Below are positions 45,797 to 53,241 of a stretch of 64,000 bases of DNA, one piece after another. The position numbers and the translations under genes are program-made. Positions within the stretch are counted from its first letter, which is position 1, and each line of letters begins with the position of its first letter. Where the stretch lies: assembly GCF_041346925.1 (NCBI RefSeq), contig NZ_CP166840.1, forward strand, positions 2,723,001 through 2,787,000. The letters run 5' to 3'. The notes under the pieces were generated by a model. It was not told where the DNA came from. It saw nothing but the letters and a program-made list of their open reading frames with translations, and did not search any database. This stretch comes from Agaribacterium sp. ZY112. Lineage in GTDB: Bacteria > Pseudomonadota > Gammaproteobacteria > Pseudomonadales > Cellvibrionaceae.

Positions 45797-46747
45797 TTAA
45801 TTAATACACCACTCGTTATTCCCTCTAATCATTGAGTTCAGGATGGTAATAAATTTTCTCATACACGCCGTGATTGCCACTTTCGAGTGTTTACCGTTTG
45901 CTTTGAGTTTTAAGTAGAAAGATCTAATTACAGGGTTACATAAGGTGGCACTTAATGTTGCCATATAGAGTGTTGTTCTTATGTTTGCTCGCCCGCCGAT
46001 GATACGTCGCTTACCCCTTGTTTTACCGCTGTCCCGATTTAAGGGCGCAACACCAACGAGCTTACTTATTTGATTGTTTGTTAGCGTACCTACCTCAGGC
46101 AAGTCGGCCAATATGGAATAAACTAGCGTTTTACCAACGCCAGGAGCTGATAATAGTATCTTCTGTCGCTCGCTCCAATCTGCCTGTTCGTCGACATGCT
46201 TCTGAAGTTTAGTTTCCATGCGTTCAATTTCTTTATCAAACATTTTAATCATTCGATTACACGATGTTTCAAATGCTTTTCCCATGATTTTCATACGATT
46301 TAGCTCCTGCGTTCTCATATGCATTATCTGGCGCCGGCGTGCTAATAGGTCTTTGATAATTATAAGGTTTTTGCTCTTCTTGGGCGTTACCTTAGGCTTG
46401 ATGATCGCGGCATACTCAGCAATGACTTGTGCGTCAATCTTATCCGTTTTTGCTAGTTGATCTATAGCACCGGCATAACGTCTCACTGAAATCGGCTTGG
46501 CGATTACAACGGGTAAACCTCTTAAATAACAGGCTTCAGCGAGAGCAAATTCGTAGCGGCCAGTGGCCTCCATCGCTATTCTTTCAACGGCGTAATACGA
46601 TAGTCTTTTAATGATTTTCTTAATGCCGTCAGGAGTATTTTCCTCTCTCAGGTATATGTCTTTTTCATGGATGTAGACGTCCAGGTTAAACTTACCAACA
46701 TCGACGCCAACGTTAACAGATGTTTTACTCGTTTTAAGATTTGCCAT
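45797..46747 (-). CDS. IS110-family transposase (copy 2)
   Basis: A 316-residue protein identical to the copy at 36693-37643, with the same DEDD and C-terminal Ser motifs. It reads against the cassette genes. Confidence 0.95.
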   Translation of the reverse strand: MANLKTSKTSVNVGVDVGKFNLDVYIHEKDIYLREENTPDGIKKIIKRLSYYAVERIAMEATGRYEFALAEACYLRGLPVVIAKPISVRRYAGAIDQLAKTDKIDAQVIAEYAAIIKPKVTPKKSKNLIIIKDLLARRRQIMHMRTQELNRMKIMGKAFETSCNRMIKMFDKEIERMETKLQKHVDEQADWSERQKILLSAPGVGKTLVYSILADLPEVGTLTNNQISKLVGVAPLNRDSGKTRGKRRIIGGRANIRTTLYMATLSATLCNPVIRSFYLKLKANGKHSKVAITACMRKFITILNSMIRGNNEWCIN

Positions 46748-46944
46748 AAGGACTCGTCCTTGCTAAATTCGAGCTCGAAGCTCATTCGACTGTTCGAGTT
46801 AAAAATCGGGTCGGCTCTGCGCTCACGCTTGTTAACGATCTTTTAGATCAATTGCTCATCGAGCTACAGAGCCGGTAAACTGGGTGCAACCAGGCTACGG
46901 GCTTCACTTTATTTTAAGTCGGTTGATAAGGGAAATTATCCATA
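46748..46944 (-). ncRNA. Predicted bridge RNA region of IS110 copy 2
   Basis: Identical to 37644-37840, with the same predicted stem, 17/17 internal loop and guide-like segments. Transcription is inferred, not shown. Confidence 0.5.
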
Positions 46945-47064
46945 CAAGCCGCTCAAGGCTAAGCAGCTAAAGCTGCTTGGGACCTCCACTGCGCTGGTCG
47001 TTTTTGTGCTTTAATAGCACAAAATCAACCACCACAGTTCCGGCCCCTTAGCGGGGCGTTATGA
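46945..47064 (+). repeat. attC 25, right part
   Basis: CAAGCCGCTCAAGGC...CCCCTTAGCGGGGCGTTATGA. Same subtype as attC 14 and 15, with one extra G (CTTGGGACC). Confidence 0.88.
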
Positions 47065-47546
47065 GGCAACTAATGTTTAAATTCACTGCCATTCTATTGG
47101 TGTTATTGTCTCAATATGTTTTCGCTGATTTGAGCGTCTTAGGCTACCAGCCATACACACCAGAAGAGATTGAAGGAAAGGCGAATCCTTCGCTATGGAA
47201 AAAATACAATTTCAGCTCCTACTCTTATCTAATTAAGAACACTCATTGCTGGTGCCCATCGGGGCTTACGAGAGTTTATGTAGTTGAGGGGAAAGTTGTC
47301 GATTTTGAAGAAATTGAGTATTTCTCTGCAATGAAACCTCAACTAAAAGACCTTCAAACAATCGATAAACTCATCAGTAAGATCGACTCGTATTATCAAA
47401 AGCATCCATCAACCTTCAATGTTCGCTTTGATCCATCATTCGGGTTTCCTTCAGAGTTTTTTGTAGATCCAGAGTTTGGTACTTTTGACGATGAATTTGG
47501 ATTTCAAATTCTTGAGGTTGTGCCTCTAAAAAGATCCGGCTCATAA
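47061..47546 (+). CDS. Cassette 26: exported DUF6174-like protein
   Basis: A 161-residue protein with a signal peptide (hydrophobic to about residue 22). The mature part (SYSYLIKNTHCWCPSGLTRV, then FDPSFGFPSEFFVDP and DDEFGFQI) fits DUF6174, unknown function. ATG 47061 overlaps the R' box; ATG 47073 is possible. Confidence 0.7.
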   Translation: MRQLMFKFTAILLVLLSQYVFADLSVLGYQPYTPEEIEGKANPSLWKKYNFSSYSYLIKNTHCWCPSGLTRVYVVEGKVVDFEEIEYFSAMKPQLKDLQTIDKLISKIDSYYQKHPSTFNVRFDPSFGFPSEFFVDPEFGTFDDEFGFQILEVVPLKRSGS

Positions 47547-47630
47547 CAAGGCCATCAACCACCGCCCGCAAGCGGGCTGGACGCTCACTGCGTCGCTTAA
47601 AGTGTGCTTTAATAGCACACTTTAACCAAC
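47543..47630 (+). repeat. attC 26, left half
   Basis: TAACAAGGCCATCAACC...TTTAACCAAC, then interrupted by the IS3 element. Its R'' (CTCATAAC) matches the cassette 26 start GTTATGAG. Confidence 0.88.
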
Positions 47631-47686
47631 TGATCTGTTACCACTTTAGTAGACAGTAATTTTACTAGACACTAAAGGGGGTATTT

Positions 47687-48046
47687 ATGGGGAAAACTCA
47701 TAAAAGAAACTACATTCAGTACACCAGAGAGTTCAAGGCAGCCTTAGTTAGGTTGGCCAGCCATCAGAGCATCCAGGCAGTCGATATTGCCGAGGCATTG
47801 GATATCCATCCTGTGTTGATTTATCGTTGGCGAAAAGAAGTTAACGATGGACGATGGCGAGAAGCTCCAGTGACAAAATCAAATAAGCCGGTAGGCCCAA
47901 CCAAGAACGACCTTCAGAAGAAAGAAGCTGAATTAAAGAAAGCTCAAACCCGCATTAAGAAACTTGAGAAACAGCTTAAAGAACGCGAAGAGGATATCGA
48001 CATTCTAAAAAAGGCGGAAAGGTTCTTCGAGAAGCACCGAAAGTAA
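47687..48046 (+). CDS. IS3-family transposase OrfA
   Basis: A 119-residue protein: N-terminal helix-turn-helix (YTREFKAALVRLASHQS, then HPVLIYRWRKE) and a C-terminal leucine-zipper-like coiled coil. A slippery A-AAA-AAG lies at 48007-48013 in this frame. A -1 shift there enters a frame open through to orfB, giving the OrfAB transposase. Confidence 0.92.
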   Translation: MGKTHKRNYIQYTREFKAALVRLASHQSIQAVDIAEALDIHPVLIYRWRKEVNDGRWREAPVTKSNKPVGPTKNDLQKKEAELKKAQTRIKKLEKQLKEREEDIDILKKAERFFEKHRK

Positions 48047-48105
48047 TCTTTCAATATATCGCGGAGAACCTACATAAATTCAAAATAAACCGCCTCTGTA
48101 ATCTG

Positions 48106-48897
48106 ATGGGTGTATCAAGAAGCGGGTTTTATGCGTGGCTCGATAGGCCTGCTTCAAATAAAGCCCTCTATGATGAAGAGTTGAAGCGTGCAATTAAAGA
48201 GCTTCATCAGGGGTATAAGCGTTGTTACGGGGCGAGGCGTATATACCATTCGCTCAAGAAGATCGGCTATAGCTGCAGTATTCGTCGAGTTTCACGATTG
48301 ATGAAAGAGCTTGGTATAAAGGCTTCAACAAGAGGTCTGTACACCTGGAGTCCGGGACTTAATGAGTTTTATGCGGCGACACCTAATCGGCGTCCAGGTC
48401 TTCATCCTGCGAGCTCATTCGGTGAGCAGTGGGCAGGTGATTTCACTTATATAAAAACAAAGACCGGTAGCCTTTATCATGCGGTAATTATTGATTTATT
48501 TAGTCGTCGGGTTGTTGGTGCGTCGTTTTCAGTTCGTCGTGGCTTAGCTTTAACTTCTTCTGCGCTTAGAAATGCACTCGCTAGACATAAGCCTGAGAAG
48601 GGCTGTCTATTCCACTCAGACCAAGGCTCTGAATACGCCGCGTTTGAGTATAGGGAGATGCTCGAATCAAATGGGTTTAATCGCAGTATGAGTAGAAAAG
48701 GAACTCCGTTGGATAATGCTGAAGTTGAATCCTACTTCCACACGATGAAAGCTGAGCTTGCTCATCAGGTTGAGTTCGAGAATATTATCGATGCAGTGGC
48801 TCAAATTTCTGAGTACATCGCTTTCTACAATAAAGAACGAATTCACTCGTCACTGGGCTACCATTCACCGCAAGAGTATGAAAAACTCTATGCTTAA
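48106..48897 (+). CDS. IS3-family transposase OrfB (DDE integrase core)
   Basis: A 263-residue protein from its ATG; the open frame extends upstream to the slippery site. DDE residues: WAGDFTYIK (Asp), FHSDQGSEY (Asp) and NAEVESYFHTMK (Glu). Complete, so the element is probably active. Confidence 0.93.
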   Translation: MGVSRSGFYAWLDRPASNKALYDEELKRAIKELHQGYKRCYGARRIYHSLKKIGYSCSIRRVSRLMKELGIKASTRGLYTWSPGLNEFYAATPNRRPGLHPASSFGEQWAGDFTYIKTKTGSLYHAVIIDLFSRRVVGASFSVRRGLALTSSALRNALARHKPEKGCLFHSDQGSEYAAFEYREMLESNGFNRSMSRKGTPLDNAEVESYFHTMKAELAHQVEFENIIDAVAQISEYIAFYNKERIHSSLGYHSPQEYEKLYA

Positions 48898-48925
48898 ATG
48901 TGTCCACGAAAGTGGTAGCAGATCA

Positions 48926-48961
48926 CAACTCCGTTTCGGCACCTTAACAGGTGCGTTAAGC
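48926..48961 (+). repeat. Right half of an attC site (chimeric with attC 26)
   Basis: CAACTCCGTTTCGGCACC then TTAACAGGTGCGTTAAGC. Its L' arm would pair with a left arm like GCACCTGTTAAGG, not with the GGCCATCAACC of the left half, so the two halves come from different sites. Confidence 0.75.
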
Positions 48962-48966
48962 ATACA

Positions 48967-49254
48967 ATGATTGAAGCATACGAAATACCTCCCAAATATT
49001 TAAGAGATCTAAATGGTTTTGGCCCCAGAAGTGAGGAAATACTTGCAGAGGTTGGAATCAGCTCTGTTCAGGATTTCATTGAAATAGACCCCTATGATTT
49101 ATATGCCTTGATAAAGCCTATGAAGGGCATGGGCTTAAATTCTATATATTCGATTATCGGAGCGCGAGAGAATATCTCTTGGATCGAAATAAAAAACACA
49201 CGGAAAACTGAAATACTGATGAGGTTAGACGATCTTGGTTTAGCTCCGAAGTAA
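48967..49254 (+). CDS. Cassette 27: TfoX C-terminal-domain protein
   Basis: A 95-residue protein matching the TfoX/Sxy C-terminal domain: LRDLNGFGPRSEEILAEVGI, then LNSIYSIIGA and a final LDDLGL. The N-terminal TfoX domain is absent. TfoX proteins control competence in Vibrio and Haemophilus, but stand-alone C-domains have no established role. No clean attC follows; the cassette's expected terminal GCTTAAC is absent, so this is the degraded right end of the array. Confidence 0.78.
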   Translation: MIEAYEIPPKYLRDLNGFGPRSEEILAEVGISSVQDFIEIDPYDLYALIKPMKGMGLNSIYSIIGARENISWIEIKNTRKTEILMRLDDLGLAPK

Positions 49255-49608
49255 CGGTGCTTAGCTTCCCTAGTGAAGTGCAAAATCGTTCCGCTTCGCT
49301 CCCTGAGCGTGCTAAAGGGCTTGTGGATGAAGTCTTTGTTATTCGGTCGCTAGATCTATAATTTAGATCTATGCAATCATTGATTATATAGACCAATACC
49401 CAAAGAAAATTGATTTATATGAATTCGGCAGTATTAATAGATGATCTTAAAGGCCTCATAGGTTTAGTTATGATTAATTGAAGTTCAGTCATTGAGTTTA
49501 ATGAACAAAGAAAAGGTGAGCCTCTATCAATGACTGAACCTCACTATGTCGTGGGGGCTTTGGTGAGCAATATCATTAACGTAGTAGAGTATAAAGGTAG
49601 AACCATCT
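49255..49608. other. Non-coding right boundary of the array
   Basis: A 354-bp region without a credible gene. It begins with a possible attC remnant (TAACGGTGCTTAGC...GTGCTAAAGGGC) and contains two TAGATCTA palindromes (49351-49358 and 49364-49371) and a 13-bp inverted repeat (49483-49539). Confidence 0.45.
49483..49539. repeat. 13-bp perfect inverted repeat
   Basis: GTTCAGTCATTGA (49483-49495) and TCAATGACTGAAC (49527-49539), separated by 31 bp. Could be an operator, a hairpin or the footprint of a lost mobile element. Confidence 0.7.
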
Positions 49609-50262
49609 ATGGATGAAAAAGAGTTACAAGACCTAGCTAGCCAGTTTTCCTGCCCTGATGGAGACGCGGGGCTTGAAATCGCTAAGCAGATGAATGAGTT
49701 AAATGAGTTTATTACCCAGAAAGCGATTGACGCTTTAGCACCTCAACAAGGTGAAACGCTGGTTGAGATTGGTCCTGGTAATGCTGTACTAAGCCTGCCT
49801 ATTTTAAAGGCTTTGGGTGATACCGGGCGTTATCTTGCTGTTGAAATGTCGGCAGCTATGGCGGAACAAGCCCGTATAAATCTGCGTGATGAAGACTGTC
49901 ATGTGGAGATTTATAATAGTAGCTGCTCCGATACAGATATCAGAGCAAGTAGTATTGATGCTCTTCTAGCTGTTAATGTTCTTTATTTTATTGACAACCT
50001 AGATGAGTTTTTTCATCAACTGTTCTTATGGATGAAGCCTGGTGGCCGGGTTGTTTTTGCTATACGGCCCGAAAAGACACTAGAAAGCTTACCTTTTACT
50101 CAGTACGTTTTTAATATTCGCAATACCCAAACCTATGTTTCAGCTATGGAGCGGGTTGGCTTTGAGTGCCTTGAGCCTGTCGTATTTGATGAGGGTGTGC
50201 TGGCATTGGCTGATATTGAAGTGCCTGTAGCTACGGTTATTCTGCTTGCGAAAAAGCCTTAA
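49609..50262 (+). CDS. Class I SAM-dependent methyltransferase
   Basis: A 217-residue cytoplasmic protein with motif I LVEIGPGNAVLSLPIL, an acidic strand end AVEMSAAM and LLAVNVLYFIDNLDEFF (UbiE/type-11 style). Substrate unknown. It is the only + gene between the cassette array and the minus-strand polysaccharide cluster. ATG 49609 has AAGG about 9 nt upstream. Confidence 0.85.
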   Translation: MDEKELQDLASQFSCPDGDAGLEIAKQMNELNEFITQKAIDALAPQQGETLVEIGPGNAVLSLPILKALGDTGRYLAVEMSAAMAEQARINLRDEDCHVEIYNSSCSDTDIRASSIDALLAVNVLYFIDNLDEFFHQLFLWMKPGGRVVFAIRPEKTLESLPFTQYVFNIRNTQTYVSAMERVGFECLEPVVFDEGVLALADIEVPVATVILLAKKP

Positions 50263-50333
50263 AGACTCGTTTGCAGCTTAGTTGAAGTACTTACTGGGTT
50301 ATTTCATGTGGGTTAACCCAGTAAGCTAATGGT

Positions 50334-50999
50334 TTATTGGCCACGACCACAAACCATGACAACAATGGTTTTCCAGGCAATATTGATATCTGTTTTAAGC
50401 ATGCTGATAGGTGATGACAAAGCCAAACTGTAGCTGAGGTCGTAACTTAGTTTGGATCGTACGTCGTCGATACAGGTATCGTAACCTTGATTGATTTGAG
50501 CGAATCCGGTGATACCTGGCATAAGGCCGTAAGTACGCTCTGCGAAATAAGGAATCTGATCTTCTAGTTTTGCATAAAAACCAGGGCGTTCTGGGCGAGG
50601 TCCAACTATCGACATGTCACCTTTTAATACGTTAATAAGTTGTGGTAATTCATCCAGCCTTGTTTTACGTAAAAAGTTCCCGACGGCGGTTACCCTTGAA
50701 TCGTTTTTTCCTGCCCATACCGCTCCAGATTCACCTTCGGCGTTGTTGACCATAGATCGAAATTTGATCATGTTGAACACCTTTGTTTGGGTTGGAAAGC
50801 AAGCTCCAATCCGCGGCTGGGTAAAAAATACAGGCCCACGTGAGTTGAGTTTTATGGCGATGGCTAAAATAGGCCATAAGGGGAGGGTAATGACCAAACC
50901 AGCGATCGCTGCGCTAATATCAAATATACGCTTTACTCGAAAAGTTGCATTTTCACGTATGTTTTTTTCAATTCGTATGCTGTTTTCAATGTTATTCAT
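50334..50999 (-). CDS. Initiating sugar-phosphate transferase (WcaJ/PglC-type bacterial sugar transferase)
   Basis: A 221-residue membrane-anchored enzyme that moves a sugar phosphate onto undecaprenyl phosphate, the first step of polymer assembly. One hydrophobic hairpin (about 28-50) is followed by the family core: PVFFTQPRIG, FNMIKFRSM, RKTRLDELPQL, GDMSIVGPRPERP and LMPGITGFAQI. It lacks the N-terminal four-TM part of full-length WbaP/WcaJ. ATG 50999 is preferred over GTG 51011. It is the last gene of the minus-strand cluster. Confidence 0.88.
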   Translation of the reverse strand: MNNIENSIRIEKNIRENATFRVKRIFDISAAIAGLVITLPLWPILAIAIKLNSRGPVFFTQPRIGACFPTQTKVFNMIKFRSMVNNAEGESGAVWAGKNDSRVTAVGNFLRKTRLDELPQLINVLKGDMSIVGPRPERPGFYAKLEDQIPYFAERTYGLMPGITGFAQINQGYDTCIDDVRSKLSYDLSYSLALSSPISMLKTDINIAWKTIVVMVCGRGQ

Positions 51000-51004
51000 G
51001 CTGA

Positions 51005-52162
51005 TCACCACTGTATTTTCTTGTTGCTTATAAAGTTGATTGCACCCAGTAAATTGGCTGTATGGCCAGCTACAAGGTAATGAATAAGCTTGGGGATTCT
51101 GCCCACCTTGAGTTGGCTAAAGAGCTCGACAAAAGCAGCTATTAAATAGATGGCTACTTGGGCTAACGCGACGGGGATGAGAATGGGCCATATAAGAGCG
51201 CAATAAATGGAAGTGACTAAGGCGTATATCATTAAGAAGGGCATGAATACACGCAGGGCTTTTCCTGAAAAGAATGAAAATGCAACGCCCTTGTAGCGCG
51301 GCAACAATAGATTTTTTAGGATAAAGACTTGTTGAATGTTGCCAAAGCCAATTCTTTTTCTACGCTTCCAGTTGTCATCGTTACTTGAGGGTTCTAACTC
51401 TACAGCGTTAATGCGTTCGTCATATATTACTTGGTAACCTTGCTCAATAACGCGCATGGGAATGATGAAATCATCATTGATTGCGCTTTCAGGCAGTTCG
51501 CGAAAAAGATGGGTTCGGATGGCATAGAATGCGCCGTGTGCACCTAATATAGAGCCTAACTGGTTTTCACCTAACTTAATGTTACGCTGATACTTCCAAT
51601 AGCTTGCTTCACCTTCAGAATATGGATTGAGGAAGCGATAGTTACCATTAACTCCACCTATATCACTGTTTGAAAATACCTTGTTGCAGACCTGAAGGGC
51701 GTCTATAGAAACCAATGAAGATACGTCTGAAAATACGACAATGTCACTTTTTACGTGTTGAACAACATCATTTAACAGCCGACACTTACCCCTGTTTTCC
51801 ATAAAGCTAAATACCTCTATATCAACATCGGGGTATTGTTCTAAGCATTGTTTAGCGAGATGCTCAGTTTTGTCAGTACAGCCATCACATGCAACTATAA
51901 TTTTGAGTTTATTTCTTGGGTAATCTAAGAAAGCGAGATTATTTAACTTTTCTTCAATAAACGCCTCCTCATTGTAAGCTGGGATGACGATAGTGATGCC
52001 TAGTGTTTGATGGCTGGCTTTACTGATGTTGCGGTTTTCTTTAGCTTTATTTTTACGATCGTGTAAAAGCCTCATTATTTTCAGAAGCAAGGGGTATGCT
52101 GCGTGGTGATAAACAATAAGGAACAAGGATAAGGCTAATGATAGAGCAATGGCGATATTCAT
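51005..52162 (-). CDS. Glycosyltransferase family 2, membrane-associated
   Basis: A 385-residue inner-membrane enzyme. An N-terminal TM helix, then a GT-A domain with TIVIPAYNEEAFIEEKL, VACDGCTDKT, VVFSDVSS (DXD-like) and DDFIIPMRV, then C-terminal TM segments (about 290-360). Similar in layout to processive or poly-N-acetylglucosamine-type synthases. ATG 52162 is preferred; the longer frame (52183) overlaps the previous gene. Confidence 0.88.
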   Translation of the reverse strand: MNIAIALSLALSLFLIVYHHAAYPLLLKIMRLLHDRKNKAKENRNISKASHQTLGITIVIPAYNEEAFIEEKLNNLAFLDYPRNKLKIIVACDGCTDKTEHLAKQCLEQYPDVDIEVFSFMENRGKCRLLNDVVQHVKSDIVVFSDVSSLVSIDALQVCNKVFSNSDIGGVNGNYRFLNPYSEGEASYWKYQRNIKLGENQLGSILGAHGAFYAIRTHLFRELPESAINDDFIIPMRVIEQGYQVIYDERINAVELEPSSNDDNWKRRKRIGFGNIQQVFILKNLLLPRYKGVAFSFFSGKALRVFMPFLMIYALVTSIYCALIWPILIPVALAQVAIYLIAAFVELFSQLKVGRIPKLIHYLVAGHTANLLGAINFISNKKIQW

Positions 52163-52167
52163 AAGGC

Positions 52168-53241
52168 TTACCCCGCTAGGCATAATTCAATGTATTTATG
52201 GGTCATGGTTTTGATGTTTGCATGCTTAACAACAAAATCACGCGGTGCAAGTTCCGACTCAATGCTACTTATTTGTAAGATGGCCTCTGATAAAGCGCTG
52301 GGGCTGCCAGCAGGTATTAGTTGGCCGCTCTTGGGGCACATAGCCTCTACACAACCTCCCACGTTGCTCAATATGCAAGGCACATTACAAGCCTGTGCTT
52401 CTAAAGGAGCTAAGGGCATGCCTTCGTTAAATGAGGGTAAGCAAAAAACATTAAGAGACTGATAGAAACGTTGCATAGATTCTTGGTGGCCAAGGAAATA
52501 GACGCGATGTGAAACCTTATGCTCTACTGCTAGTTGCTTTAAATGTTGTAATTGACTGCCTGATCCTGCGATAGCAACACAGTAGTTTTCAGGAAGATGA
52601 ATAAGGGATTTAATTAATATGTGGTGGCCTTTTACTTTTTCTAAGCGGCCTGCGCTACCAATAATATAATCATGTTCAGGTAGCTTGAGTTCTTTCCTCG
52701 CGGTTTTTCTGTCTCCGGGGCTAAAGTATTCGGTATCTATGCCATTACTAATGACTTGGCTTTTAATGTTGGGTATGTACTTTTCAAATGAGCACTGTAC
52801 GGTTTTACTATCTGCTACAAATGTTGGTCGGACTAAGCGAAGTAGCTTATGCTCTAACTTTCTTCGATCTTGGTCTTCAAGATGCCAGGCGTCGTGTTCC
52901 GTATGAATTATGTTTTTAACAAAACTTAAGCGGGCACAAAGCCCTGCGTAAAACAAGGGGCCAATATGGTGGCTTAATACAGCGATAGGTTGATGCTTAG
53001 TAAAGATGTACAGTAACTTTGTTAGTGTTATTAGGGAATAACCTGGTTTTTTGTTTAAGAAAATTAAGTTGTCTTCAAAGCGTTTTAAGCGAGACCACTT
53101 GCCTAGCATATCCTCTTTTTTTCCTTCCAAGCTAACGATGATCATGTGCGTTTCTTTAGCTTTTAGGCGAAGAATCTCTAGCGCCATAACTTCTATGCCG
53201 CCTGGTGTGAGATGCTGCACAACTTGTATGATGGTTTTCAT
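52168..53241 (-). CDS. Glycosyltransferase family 4
   Basis: A 357-residue GT-B enzyme. N-terminal HLTPGGIEVMALEIL, then the nucleotide-sugar-binding C-lobe with GSAGRLEKVKGHHILI, FLGHQESM and FNEGMPLAPLEAQACNVP (E-x7-E motif). Sugar and acceptor unknown. AGGTGA precedes ATG 53241, and the start overlaps the upstream stop by 4 bp. Confidence 0.9.
   Translation of the reverse strand: MKTIIQVVQHLTPGGIEVMALEILRLKAKETHMIIVSLEGKKEDMLGKWSRLKRFEDNLIFLNKKPGYSLITLTKLLYIFTKHQPIAVLSHHIGPLFYAGLCARLSFVKNIIHTEHDAWHLEDQDRRKLEHKLLRLVRPTFVADSKTVQCSFEKYIPNIKSQVISNGIDTEYFSPGDRKTARKELKLPEHDYIIGSAGRLEKVKGHHILIKSLIHLPENYCVAIAGSGSQLQHLKQLAVEHKVSHRVYFLGHQESMQRFYQSLNVFCLPSFNEGMPLAPLEAQACNVPCILSNVGGCVEAMCPKSGQLIPAGSPSALSEAILQISSIESELAPRDFVVKHANIKTMTHKYIELCLAG

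Larger units (their letters stand above)
45769..46947 (-). mobile_element. IS110-family insertion sequence, copy 2, inside attC 25
   Basis: Same sequence, length and orientation as copy 1, offset by 9104 bp throughout. Inserted at the same point of attC (CAA of TAACAA). The flanks differ from those of copy 1 (right flank GCCGCTCAAGG instead of AGCGTTCAACG), so this is an independent insertion. Confidence 0.9.
47631..48925 (+). mobile_element. IS3-family insertion sequence inside attC 26
   Basis: A 1295-bp element with 25-bp imperfect terminal inverted repeats (TGATCTGTTACCACTTT at 47631 and the complement of AAAGTGGTAGCAGATCA at 48925; 22 of 25 match). CAAC lies directly outside both ends (47627-47630 and 48926-48929). 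It contains orfA and orfB with a frameshift signal. Confidence 0.92.
31371..48961 (+). other. Integron gene-cassette array, 27 cassettes, no integrase in the window
   Basis: Twenty-six recognisable attC sites separate 27 short cassettes, all reading +. Most sites begin TAACAA and end at a GTTRNNN box, and run about 92-130 bp, with one exceptional 57-bp site. Each cassette's opening box is complementary to its terminal AAC box, for example GTTAAATGC and GCATTTAAC. Three sites carry insertion sequences. The array sits downstream of a tRNA cluster and no tyrosine recombinase gene flanks it. Confidence 0.93.

Noticed and set aside
31802..48961. Regularly spaced repeats as a CRISPR array
   Set aside because: Repeats are about 57-130 bp, imperfectly palindromic, vary in sequence and separate genes, with TAAC...GTTA boxes; this is attC structure.
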